Assembly: GCF_041346945.1 (NCBI RefSeq)
Contig: NZ_CP166850.1
Location: 6,122,501-6,186,500 of the forward strand
Length of the DNA stretch: 64,000 nt
Source of the DNA: Amycolatopsis sp. cg9
Lineage (GTDB): Bacteria; Actinomycetota; Actinomycetes; Mycobacteriales; Pseudonocardiaceae
Direction of reading: 5' to 3'
Shown here: piece by piece, positions 55,714-63,563 of the stretch
How positions within the stretch are numbered: position 1 is the first letter of the stretch
Layout of the letters: every line of letters starts with the position of its first letter
The notes under the pieces: generated by a model
Told to the model about the DNA's origin: nothing
Databases searched by the model: none
What the model saw: only the letters and a program-made list of their open reading frames with translations
Program-made: the position numbers and the translations under genes

Positions 55714-56202
55714 ATGCGTCGATTCACCCGGACCACTGCCGCCCTGGCCTTGGCGATGATCCTGTCTTCGGTCACGGCCGGGGTGGCCGCCGACCCCGCG
55801 GCCGCCGCCTGCCCGGGGAAGGGAACGCGGTTCGTCACGCCCATCACCGGTCAGCGGGTCTACCTCGTCGGCCCGGGCCGTTCCGGCGCTGCGGTCCTGC
55901 TCGAAATCCCCGACTCCTACGCCTACTTGAGCCTCTGGGGGACCTGGGACGGGATCATCACCCGCCCGCGCCCCCTCGACTGCTGGAACGGTTCGGCCGT
56001 GTTGCACGACCCGATCCTGGTCAAGGCCCCCGACGGGAAGGTCTACATCTACGACTCCAACGAAGCCGTCGAAGGCTACAGCAACGGCTTCCGGTGGATC
56101 GTCGACTGGAACACCTTCGCGAACGTGTACCACTTCGACCCGGCGAAGATCGTCAACGTGAGCTACCAGTACCTCGGCACTCCTGGCGCCCCCTGGACCT
56201 GA
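55714..56202 (+). CDS. Small secreted protein of unknown function
   Basis: A 162-residue precursor with a signal peptide (MRRFTRTTAALALAMILSSVTAGVA, cleavage near AAA-CPG). The mature part has two cysteines (AACPGKG, PLDCWNG) that could pair, and aromatic-rich beta segments (VYIYDSNEAVEGYSNGFRWIVDWNTF). ATG 55714 has GGAGGGGGAA upstream. I do not recognise the family. Confidence 0.75.
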   Translation: MRRFTRTTAALALAMILSSVTAGVAADPAAAACPGKGTRFVTPITGQRVYLVGPGRSGAAVLLEIPDSYAYLSLWGTWDGIITRPRPLDCWNGSAVLHDPILVKAPDGKVYIYDSNEAVEGYSNGFRWIVDWNTFANVYHFDPAKIVNVSYQYLGTPGAPWT

Positions 56203-56272
56203 GCCGCGTCCGCCCGAGTGGCGGGGCGCACATCGCCCGCACACGGACCGCTCCGCCGCCGTAGGATCCGCC

Positions 56273-56286
56273 ACTAAGCGCTTGCT
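56273..56286. promoter_or_regulatory. KstR2-like palindromic site
   Basis: ACTAAGCGCTTGCT differs at one position from the KstR2 consensus AnCAAGnnCTTGnT of actinobacterial steroid/lipid catabolism. It lies 18 bases before the F420-type oxidoreductase. One match of a short motif is weak evidence. Confidence 0.4.
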
Positions 56287-56303
56287 CAGCAACGGAGGTG
56301 GAC

Positions 56304-57344
56304 ATGCGGATCGGGACCGCGATCAACTACGCCGGAGGCTTCGCCGACAGCGTCGCGGACATCGTCGAACTGGAGAAGGTGGGGCTCGACGTCGCCTTCG
56401 TGCCGGAGGCGTATTCGTTCGACGCCGTCAGCCAGCTCGGCTACCTCGCGGCCAAGACCGAACGCGTCCAGCTGGCGTCCGGGATCTTCCAGATCTACAC
56501 GCGCACGCCGACGCTCACGGCGATGACCGCCGCCGGGCTCGACTTCGTTTCCGATGGGCGGTTCATCCTGGGGCTCGGTGCGTCCGGTCCGCAGGTCATC
56601 GAGGGCTTCCACGGCGTGAAGTACGACGCGCCGCTGGGGCGGACCCGGGAAATCGTCGAGGTCTGCCGCCAGGTGTGGCGCCGCGAGCGGGTGGTGCACG
56701 AGGGCAAGCACTACACGATCCCGCTGCCGCCGGAGCAGGGGACCGGGCTCGGGAAGCCGCTGAAGCTGATCAACCACCCGGTGCGCGAGCGCATCCCGGT
56801 GCTGCTGGCTTCGCTCGGCCCGAAGAACGTCGCGCTCACCGCGGAAATCGCCGAAGGCTGGCAGCCGATCTTCTTCCACCCGGAGAAGGCGGCCGACGCC
56901 TGGGGCGCCGCGCTGGCCGAGGGCAAGGCGAAGCGCGCGCCGGAGCTGGGTGAGCTGGACACGTACGTGACGGTCGCCCTGGCCATCGGCGACGACGTCG
57001 AGCCGCTGCTCGACCACCTGCGCCCGATCCTGGCGCTGTACATCGGCGGGATGGGCGCGCGCGGCAAGAACTTCTACAACGACCTCGCCCGCCGCTACGG
57101 CTACGAGGCCGAGGCGAAGCTGATCCAGGACCTGTACCTCGACGGCAAGAAGGAAGAAGCGGCGGCGGCCGTTCCCCTCGAACTGCTGCGCGCGATCTCC
57201 CTGGTCGGCCCGGCGGGCTACGTGAAGGAACGGCTGGCGGCCTTCAAGGAGGCGGGCGCGACGACGCTCGTCGTGAACCCCCTGCTGCCGGGCCGCGAAG
57301 CCCGCGTTGCGGCGGTTTCCCGGCTGCGCGACCTGATCGGCTAG
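56304..57344 (+). CDS. LLM-class F420-dependent oxidoreductase
   Basis: A 346-residue luciferase-like TIM-barrel protein. Family marks: RIGTAINYAGGFADSVADIVELEKVGLDVAFVPEAYSFD, GSGIFQIYTRTP-like ASGIFQIYTRTPTLTAMTAAGLD, and FILGLGASGPQVIEGFHGVKY. Mycobacterial relatives use F420 rather than FMN; the substrate is unknown. ATG 56304 has GGAGG correctly spaced; GTG 56298 is an alternative. The gene stands alone, with a possible KstR2-like site upstream. Confidence 0.9.
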   Translation: MRIGTAINYAGGFADSVADIVELEKVGLDVAFVPEAYSFDAVSQLGYLAAKTERVQLASGIFQIYTRTPTLTAMTAAGLDFVSDGRFILGLGASGPQVIEGFHGVKYDAPLGRTREIVEVCRQVWRRERVVHEGKHYTIPLPPEQGTGLGKPLKLINHPVRERIPVLLASLGPKNVALTAEIAEGWQPIFFHPEKAADAWGAALAEGKAKRAPELGELDTYVTVALAIGDDVEPLLDHLRPILALYIGGMGARGKNFYNDLARRYGYEAEAKLIQDLYLDGKKEEAAAAVPLELLRAISLVGPAGYVKERLAAFKEAGATTLVVNPLLPGREARVAAVSRLRDLIG

Positions 57345-57353
57345 GCCCGGAGA

Positions 57354-57397
57354 TTCGTGAAGGCCACCTCGAGGAAGCACGAGGTGGCCTTCACGAA
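57354..57397. repeat. Long perfect palindrome after the F420-type gene (family A)
   Basis: Arms TTCGTGAAGGCCACCTC and its complement, 17 bases each, around a 10-base loop. The outer 14 bases match the element between ftsZ and pgeF. It lies between convergent genes. Confidence 0.8.
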
Positions 57398-57411
57398 CTT
57401 CGGCCGGGGTG

Positions 57412-57999
57412 TCAGGCGGGGGTTGCGTAGACCGCGACCCGTGCCCCGCCCAAGCCCGCGTTGTCGTAGCGCCCGTCGCTGGTGATCAGCCGCAGCTGCG
57501 GCCCCGGCCCCTCGGGGGCCACCAGCGTGGTGTCCGGCTCGTTCGCCGGGAACAGTGCCGTGCGGCGCACCGTGAAGCGGGACTCCCGCCCGTCGCCGTC
57601 GCGGATCGTGATCGCCGCGCCCGGCCGGAGCGTCGACAGCCGCGCGAACGCGCCGGCCGAGTAGCCGAAGCCCGTGTGGCCGGACAGCACCGCGACGCCG
57701 GGGGCGCCCGGGGCCGGGCCGTCCGCGAACCAGCCCACGCCGAGCGCCGTGCCCGGCTGCTCCCGCCGGCCGCCGACGTGGCCCAAGGCGACCACGTGGT
57801 CGAGCGCCAGGCCGAGGTCGGGGATCCGCACCGACGCCGGTGGGGCGCCGATGGCGGGCAGGGAAGCCGCGGCTCCGGCGGGGACGGTCGTGGCCGGGGC
57901 GAGGACCGAGGTCACGCCCAGGAGCACGCAGCCGAGCCCGGCCACGACCGCGAGCACGGCCGCGGCCGGCCGGGCGAGCTCGGATCGCCGTTCGCGCAC
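57412..57999 (-). CDS. Class E/F sortase-like protein with Ser in place of the catalytic Cys
   Basis: A 195-residue sortase-fold protein with an N-terminal membrane anchor (PAAAVLAVVAGLGCVLLGVTSVL). The catalytic His is present (SGHTGFG, H108) and an Arg occurs near the C-terminus (GARVAVYA, R187). The TLxTC motif reads LRLITSDG, so position 174, normally the thiol nucleophile, is Ser (AGC at 57478-57480). A sortase needs that Cys; this copy is probably inactive as a transpeptidase, unless the Ser serves or the protein is a binding or scaffold paralogue. GTG 57999 follows GGGGAAAA. Confidence 0.82.
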   Translation of the reverse strand: MRERRSELARPAAAVLAVVAGLGCVLLGVTSVLAPATTVPAGAAASLPAIGAPPASVRIPDLGLALDHVVALGHVGGRREQPGTALGVGWFADGPAPGAPGVAVLSGHTGFGYSAGAFARLSTLRPGAAITIRDGDGRESRFTVRRTALFPANEPDTTLVAPEGPGPQLRLITSDGRYDNAGLGGARVAVYATPA

Positions 58000-58229
58000 T
58001 TTTCCCCGCTCCGCACCGGTGCTGATGTCCGGTTGATCGCAGCACCGCCCCCGACGTTACCGAATCGTGTCCAATTCACTCGTTCGGGTTATCTCGCTGT
58101 GACCTTCGCGTCAGAAACACACCGCCAGAGGGTCCAATCCCGTGAAACACCCGGCGGCGCGCGGTGAGATCCGACATCATTGCTGGTTTCAACGAGTCCC
58201 GCTGGGGATATTCAGCAGGTGGAAGTGAG

Positions 58230-59183
58230 GTGCGCCGAGTCGTGCGAAAAATCGAAGAGCCCGCGGTGGGCGTGCTGGACGTCGGTTCGTTCAGTGCCCG
58301 GCTCGTGGTGGTGCCCGTCACCGGGTCACCGCGTGAGCCGGTGCTGAACCACCAGACGCGCCTGCGCCTGGACCGCGAGCTCGACGGCCGCGGCCGGCTC
58401 ACCGACCGGGGCGTGGCCGCCGTCACCGCCGCCGTCGCCGCCGGGATGAGCACCGCGTACCGCCACGGCGTCCACGGCGTGTATCCGCTCGCGACCTCGT
58501 CGATCCGCGACGCGGCCAACTCCGCCGACGTCGTCCGGCACGTGGCCGGGGAGACCGGCGTCGAGCTGCGGTTCCTGACCGGGCCGGCCGAAGCCGGGCT
58601 GGCCTACCTGGCCGCCCGCCGCTGGTACGGCGCGGACGCCGGGCCGCTGCTGGTGCTCGACATCGGCGGCGGCACCGTCGAGCTGGCCGCGGGCCACGGC
58701 GAGCTGGCCTCGTTCGCGCGGTCGCTACCGCTGGGCGCCCGGTCGATGACGCGGGACTGGCTGCCGTCCGAGCGGGTGTCGAACAAGCAGGTCAAGGCGC
58801 TGCGCACGCACGCGCTCGACGTCGTGACCACCACGCTCGGCGCGGCCGGCGTCGACGATCCGCGGGTCGTCGGCTGCTCGAAGGTGCTGCGGCAGCTGGC
58901 CCGGCTGTCCGGCGCGCGGCCCGGGAAGTGCCGGGAACTGCGGCTCGACGACCTGCGCGCCTGGATCCCGCGGCTCGCCGCGCTCCCGCCGTCGAAGCGG
59001 GCCGAACTGCCGGGTATTTCGCGCAGCCGCGCCCACCAGGCGCTGGCCGGCGCGATCGTGGCGGAGGCGCTGCTGACGGTCGCGGGCGGCAAGGTCGCGA
59101 TCTGCCCGTGGTCGACCCGCGACGGCCTGCTCCTCACCCTGCAGGACAAGGCGAAAGCGGCCGCGGGCACCCGGGCGGCTTGA
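58230..59183 (+). CDS. Ppx/GppA-family phosphatase
   Basis: A 317-residue exopolyphosphatase/guanosine pentaphosphatase-family protein of the ASKHA fold. Motifs: VGVLDVGSFSARLVVV (phosphate 1), ATSSIRDAANS, LTGPAEAGLAYLAAR and LVLDIGGGTVELAAG. It hydrolyses polyphosphate or pppGpp, or acts as a nucleotide-binding relative. GTG 58230 is chosen by family alignment; GTG 58239 and 58242 are alternatives. It is divergent from the sortase-like gene. Confidence 0.87.
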   Translation: MRRVVRKIEEPAVGVLDVGSFSARLVVVPVTGSPREPVLNHQTRLRLDRELDGRGRLTDRGVAAVTAAVAAGMSTAYRHGVHGVYPLATSSIRDAANSADVVRHVAGETGVELRFLTGPAEAGLAYLAARRWYGADAGPLLVLDIGGGTVELAAGHGELASFARSLPLGARSMTRDWLPSERVSNKQVKALRTHALDVVTTTLGAAGVDDPRVVGCSKVLRQLARLSGARPGKCRELRLDDLRAWIPRLAALPPSKRAELPGISRSRAHQALAGAIVAEALLTVAGGKVAICPWSTRDGLLLTLQDKAKAAAGTRAA

Positions 59184-59224
59184 ACCCCTGGCCGGGACCG
59201 GGAAAACCGGGTATCCCGGAAACC

Positions 59225-59407
59225 ATGAGCGAACAGCAGCGCATCCACGGCCGCGACGACGAAGACGAAGAGCTCCCGAAGCTCCCGACCCCCGGCAGCC
59301 TGACGCACGACGTGCCGACCGCGCCCGACCCGGACGTGAACCCGGGCGGGACCGAAGACGTTCCGGCCCCGCCGGGCCGCGACGCCCTCAGCGACCTTCC
59401 GGAGTGA
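59225..59407 (+). CDS. Small acidic protein of unknown function
   Basis: A 60-residue, highly charged and Pro-rich, probably disordered peptide (MSEQQRIHGRDDEDEELPKLP, ending RDALSDLPE). It starts 41 bases after the Ppx/GppA gene and its last 20 bases overlap the convergent GH65 gene. No strong ribosome site is visible. It is not recognised; the call rests on position and codon-like composition. Confidence 0.5.
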   Translation: MSEQQRIHGRDDEDEELPKLPTPGSLTHDVPTAPDPDVNPGGTEDVPAPPGRDALSDLPE

Positions 59408-61790
59408 TCGGGTTGGCCGGTTCCGCGTACTGACGCACCATTTCCGAGTCGCGCCGCATCGGGGCGCGGCCCGGCGGCTGCTTCGGCGGGTCGCCCGCGT
59501 CGATCTTCGGGATCGCGAACCGCTGCGGCTCCGGGGTGAGCGTGATGCGTTCGCCGTGGTGCAGCACTTCCAGCGGCTCGCCGTCGAGCACGTGGTAGGT
59601 GACCTGGTCGGGGTCGATCTCGACCTGGAACCGCGTGCCGCGGTGCATCAGGCGGAAGGTGAGCCGCCCCAGCTGCTCCGGCAGCCGCGGGGAGAACGCC
59701 AGCGTCCCGCCGTGGTCGCGCAGCCCGCCGAACCCGGCCACGGCGCCCTGCCACGCCCCCGCGAGCGAGGCCATGTGCAGGCCGTTGCGCACGTTGTTGT
59801 GCACGTCGTGCAGGTCGGTCAGCGCGGCTTCGGCGAGGTAGTCGTAGGCCAGCTGCAGGTGCCCGACCTCGGCCGCGACGACGGCCTGCGTGCCCGCCGA
59901 CAGCGAGGAGTCCCGCACGGTCCTCGCTTCGTAGTACGCGAAGTTGCGGGCCTTCTCCTCCGGGCTGAACGAGTCGCCGCACAGGTGCAGTGCCAGCACC
60001 AGGTCCGCCTGCTTCACGACCTGCTTGCGGTACAGGTCGAAGTACGGGTAGTGCAGCAGCAGCGGGTAGTGCGCCGGGTCGGTGTTCTGGTAGTCCCACT
60101 CGTCGTGGTCGAGGAACCCTTCCGACTGCGGGTGCACGCCGAGTTCTTCGTCGTAGGGCAGGTACATCGCCGCCGCGGCCGCGCGCCACGAGTCCAGTTC
60201 GACGGTGTCGACGCCGAAGTGCGCGGCCACGTCCCGCTGCCGTTCGCAGGATTCCGCCGCGGCCAGCAGGTTCCGGCGCGCCATCAGGTTCGTGTAGACG
60301 TTGTTGTCCGCCACCGCGGAGTACTCGTCGGGCCCGGTGACGCCGTCGATGCGGAACGTCCCGTGCCGGTCGTGGTGGCCCAGCGACGCCCACAGCCGCG
60401 CGGTTTCCAGCAGCAGCTCGGTGCCGTAGTCGCGCTCGAACTCCTCGTCGCCGGTCGCGTTGAGGTAGCGCAGCACGGCGTCGGCGATGTCCGCGCTGAC
60501 GTGGAACGCCGCTGTGCCGGCCGGCCAGTACGCCGAGCACTCGGCGCCGTTGATCGAGCGCCACGGGAACGCCGCGCCGCGCAACCCCAGCTGGTGCGCG
60601 CGTTCCCGCGCCTTGTCCATTGTGGAGTGACGCCAGCGCAGCGCGTCGCGCGCCGCGTCCGGGATGGTGTAGGTGAGCACCGGCAGGACGAACGACTCGG
60701 TGTCCCAGAACGCGTGCCCGTCGTAGCCCGGGCCGGTCAGGCCTTTGCCCGCGATCGCGCGGCTTTCGCCGCGGGCCCCGGCCTGCAGGAGGTGGAACAG
60801 GGCGAAGCGGACGGCCTGCTGCAGCTCGGGATCGCCCTCGATCTCGATGTCCGACGTGGCCCAGTAGTCGTCGAGGAACTGGCGCTGCTCGGTGACCAGG
60901 CCCTTCCAGCCGGTCTGGCGCGCACCCGCCAGCGCCGCCTCGACCTGCGACCGCAGGGCGGGCACCGAGCGCTGCGCCGACCAGCCGTAGGCGAGGAACT
61001 TGGTGATGCGGAGCTTGCCGCCCTTGGGGACGTCGACCGCGACCGTGAGCCGGGCGAGGTCCTCCTCGGAGTGGATGCGGGCGCGGATGCCGTCGTCCAC
61101 CTCGATCTTGTGGTCCATCGCCGCGGCCATCCGCAGCCCGGACCGGCGGGTCTGGTGCACCAGCACGGCGTTGTAGTCCGACGCGCGGTGGAACTCGCCG
61201 ACCAGCGGCGAGTTCAGCGCGGCGGCCACCCGCGGGTCGCTGGTGTCGGACTCGATGGGCTCGTTGGCCAGCAGGTCGGACTGCACGACCAGCTGCAGGT
61301 CCTCGTCGAGCGGCTCGACCTCGTAGCGGATGGCGGCGATCGCGCGCTGGGTGAACGAGACCAGCCGTTCGGTGCGCACGCGGACCCGCCGCCCGGTCGG
61401 CGACGACCACTCGGTGCTGCGGCTCAGCGTGCCCTTGCGGAAGTCGAGCACCCGGTCGTGCCTGGTGGCCGCGCCGTAGCGCATGTCGAGCGGCTCGTCC
61501 TCGACGAGCAGCCGGATGATCTTGCCGTCGGTGACGTTGACGACGGTCTGGCCCTCTTCGGGGTAGCCGTAGCCCCCTTCGGCGTAGGGGAGTTCGTGCT
61601 GCTCGTAGAACCCGTTGAGGTAGGTGCCGGGCAGCCCGCGCGGCTCGGCCTCCTCGAGGGTGCCGCGCAGCCCGATGTGGCCGTTGGACACCGCGAACGC
61701 CGATTCGGTGCGCTGCAGGGCGTCGACGTCCATGCCGCGCCAGCGCAGCTCCCACGGGGAACACTCGTAGCCGCGGGGTTCGTCGGTCAT
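59388..61790 (-). CDS. GH65 disaccharide phosphorylase
   Basis: An 800-residue GH65 enzyme (maltose, trehalose or kojibiose phosphorylase group) that splits an alpha-glucoside with phosphate to give beta-glucose 1-phosphate. N-terminal domain: ESAFAVSNGHIGLRGTLEEAEPRG with YLNGFYE. Catalytic (alpha/alpha)6 domain includes GYDGHAFWDTESFVLPVLTY, AAFPWRSINGAECS and TGPDEYSAVADNNVYTN with the general-acid Glu. The phosphate-binding region HLQLAYDYL/TDLHDVHNNVRNGLH is present. It follows the HAD gene with ATGA overlap, which would convert the glucose 1-phosphate formed. Confidence 0.93.
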   Translation of the reverse strand: MTDEPRGYECSPWELRWRGMDVDALQRTESAFAVSNGHIGLRGTLEEAEPRGLPGTYLNGFYEQHELPYAEGGYGYPEEGQTVVNVTDGKIIRLLVEDEPLDMRYGAATRHDRVLDFRKGTLSRSTEWSSPTGRRVRVRTERLVSFTQRAIAAIRYEVEPLDEDLQLVVQSDLLANEPIESDTSDPRVAAALNSPLVGEFHRASDYNAVLVHQTRRSGLRMAAAMDHKIEVDDGIRARIHSEEDLARLTVAVDVPKGGKLRITKFLAYGWSAQRSVPALRSQVEAALAGARQTGWKGLVTEQRQFLDDYWATSDIEIEGDPELQQAVRFALFHLLQAGARGESRAIAGKGLTGPGYDGHAFWDTESFVLPVLTYTIPDAARDALRWRHSTMDKARERAHQLGLRGAAFPWRSINGAECSAYWPAGTAAFHVSADIADAVLRYLNATGDEEFERDYGTELLLETARLWASLGHHDRHGTFRIDGVTGPDEYSAVADNNVYTNLMARRNLLAAAESCERQRDVAAHFGVDTVELDSWRAAAAAMYLPYDEELGVHPQSEGFLDHDEWDYQNTDPAHYPLLLHYPYFDLYRKQVVKQADLVLALHLCGDSFSPEEKARNFAYYEARTVRDSSLSAGTQAVVAAEVGHLQLAYDYLAEAALTDLHDVHNNVRNGLHMASLAGAWQGAVAGFGGLRDHGGTLAFSPRLPEQLGRLTFRLMHRGTRFQVEIDPDQVTYHVLDGEPLEVLHHGERITLTPEPQRFAIPKIDAGDPPKQPPGRAPMRRDSEMVRQYAEPANPITPEGR

Positions 61791-62518
61791 CGGTCCTCCA
61801 GCAGTTCGGCGAGGTCGTCGACGACGATGTCGGCCCCGTGGGCCTTCAGCTCGGCGGCCTGGTCGGCCCGGTTCACGCCGACGACGTACCCGAAGCCGCC
61901 GGCTTTCCCGGCCTGGACGCCGGATCGGGCGTCCTCGAAGACGGCCGCGTGCGCGGGCTCGACGCCGAGCGCGGCGGCGCCGGCCAGGAACGAGTCGGGC
62001 GCGGGCTTGCCCTTGAGGTGCCGCTCGCGGATGACGAGGCCGTCGACGCGGGCCTCGATGTACTTGCTCAGGTCGCCGGCGTCGAGGACCTTGGCACCGT
62101 TGGCCGACGACGTCACGACGGCGATCCGCAGCCCGGCGGCCTTGACGGCTTCGAGGTAGCGCACCGAGCCGGGGTAGGGGCTGACACCGCGTTCGTCGAT
62201 GATCTTCAGGACCAGGTCGTTCTTGCGGTTGCCGATGCCGTTGACGGTCGGGGCGTCCGGTGGGTCGTCCGGGGTGCCCTCGGGCAGCTCGATGTCCCGC
62301 GACCGCAGGAACTCCCGCACGCCGTCGGCACGGGGGCGGCCGTCCACAAAGGCCGCGTAGTCGTGGTCGGTGAACTCCGCGAACCCGGCGCCGTCACGGG
62401 TGCGGAGGAATTCGTCGAATGTCCGTTTCCACGCTTCGCGGTGGAGAATGGCCGTCCCGGTCAGCACTCCGTCGAGGTCGAACAGGCAGGCGGTGATGGC
62501 TTCCGGCAATCCCGTCAT
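61787..62518 (-). CDS. pgmB: Beta-phosphoglucomutase-family HAD enzyme
   Basis: A 243-residue HAD protein. Motif I CLFDLDGVLTGTA, motif II VVTSSANGAKV, motif III lysine in HLKGKPAPDSFLAGA and motif IV AVFEDARSGVQAGKAGGFG all match. It turns beta-glucose 1-phosphate into glucose 6-phosphate, the natural partner of GH65 phosphorylases. It lies 9 bases after the ArsR gene and overlaps the GH65 gene. Confidence 0.9.
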   Translation of the reverse strand: MTGLPEAITACLFDLDGVLTGTAILHREAWKRTFDEFLRTRDGAGFAEFTDHDYAAFVDGRPRADGVREFLRSRDIELPEGTPDDPPDAPTVNGIGNRKNDLVLKIIDERGVSPYPGSVRYLEAVKAAGLRIAVVTSSANGAKVLDAGDLSKYIEARVDGLVIRERHLKGKPAPDSFLAGAAALGVEPAHAAVFEDARSGVQAGKAGGFGYVVGVNRADQAAELKAHGADIVVDDLAELLEDR

Positions 62519-62527
62519 GCCCGCACG

Positions 62528-62896
62528 CTACCGGTCCTCGTCGTCGTTCGCGGGATGTTCGGGGTGGGGCCGGACGTGGTGGATGAGTTCGTGCACGGTC
62601 GCGTCGGCGAGCCGGTAGCGCACCACGCGGCCGGTGCGCTGCGGCGTGACCAGGCCGTGGGCCCGCAGTAGCCGCAAAGCTTGCGACACGGCGGTGTCCG
62701 TCATGCCGGTGGCGGCGGCGAGGTCGGTGACGCTGATCTCGCGGGCGTAGTGGATGGAGACCAGCAGGGCCAGCCGGGACGGGTCGGCGACCACGGAGAA
62801 GCGCCGGGCCCATTCGTCGATGACGGCGCGGTCGCCGAGCCCGTCGACCGCCGCCGAGACGCGTTCCGGGTCGATCAGCTTGCGCTCGGTGCTCAC
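62528..62896 (-). CDS. ArsR/SmtB-family regulator, first gene of the GH65 operon
   Basis: A 122-residue winged-helix protein (RFSVVADPSRLALLVSIHYAREISVTDLAAATGMTDTAVSQALRLLRAHGLV). The C-terminus VHELIHHVRPHPEHPANDDEDR is His-rich and resembles metal-sensing NmtR/KmtR-type tails. GTG 62896 is preferred; the frame continues to 62932. It heads a three-gene operon with the phosphoglucomutase and GH65 genes, an odd partner for a metal sensor. Confidence 0.82.
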   Translation of the reverse strand: MSTERKLIDPERVSAAVDGLGDRAVIDEWARRFSVVADPSRLALLVSIHYAREISVTDLAAATGMTDTAVSQALRLLRAHGLVTPQRTGRVVRYRLADATVHELIHHVRPHPEHPANDDEDR

Positions 62897-62988
62897 CCCA
62901 GGATGATTCCACCCGCGCTCCGGGCGGACCACCGGTGGCCTGGGTCACGCCGCGCTTGACGCCGCCCCGGTGCCGGGCGAAGCTGCGG

Positions 62989-63006
62989 TTAAGACACTTG
63001 TCATAA
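62989..63006. promoter_or_regulatory. Inverted repeat and -10 region upstream of the thioesterase gene
   Basis: TTAAGACA-CT-TGTCATAA, 8-base arms with one mismatch, overlaps a CATAAT -10 hexamer (63002-63007). It is a likely repressor site, possibly for the ArsR or MarR neighbours. Confidence 0.5.
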
Positions 63007-63020
63007 TCGAGGAGCCCGAG

Positions 63021-63527
63021 ATGACCGACGTGGCCGCCGCAGCGGAGACCCGCTCGAAGACCATCACCTGGCAGGACCCGCTGCCGACCGCCCGGCTCGG
63101 CGCCACCCTGTCCGGCCTGGAGTACCTGACGGCCATCAAGGACGGCCGCATCCCGGGCCCGCCGATCGCCGCCCACTTCGGGCTCCGCTGGGAGCGCATC
63201 GAGCACGGCGTCGTCGAGGCGGTCGCCGAGCCGGACGAGTCGCTGTACAACCCGATCGGCATGGTCCACGGCGGCGTGGCGGCCACGATGCTCGACTCGG
63301 TGGTCGGCTGCGCGGTGCACTCGACGTTGCCGGCGGGGGTCGGGTACGCGTCGGTGGAGCTGAAGGTGAGCTACCTGCGCGCGATCCACGCCGGCCGCGG
63401 CGAGATCCGGGCGGTCGGCCGCGTGGTGAAGGAGGGGTCGCGGATCGCGTTCGCCGAGGGGGAGATCCGCGACGCCGAGGGCAAGCTGCTGGCGACGGCG
63501 TCGGGGACCTGCGTGCTCACCCGCTAG
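63021..63527 (+). CDS. PaaI-type hotdog-fold thioesterase
   Basis: A 168-residue hotdog protein. The central motif YNPIGMVHGGVAATMLDSVVGCAVHSTLP is the PaaI/acyl-CoA thioesterase signature, followed by SVELKVSYLRAIHAGRGEIRAVGRVV. It probably hydrolyses an acyl- or aryl-CoA; the substrate is unknown. ATG 63021 has GGAG 9 bases upstream. It is convergent with the MarR gene. Confidence 0.88.
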   Translation: MTDVAAAAETRSKTITWQDPLPTARLGATLSGLEYLTAIKDGRIPGPPIAAHFGLRWERIEHGVVEAVAEPDESLYNPIGMVHGGVAATMLDSVVGCAVHSTLPAGVGYASVELKVSYLRAIHAGRGEIRAVGRVVKEGSRIAFAEGEIRDAEGKLLATASGTCVLTR

Positions 63528-63563
63528 CGTCGCGCGTCCGAGGTTCGTTGACAGCTGGGGCAG

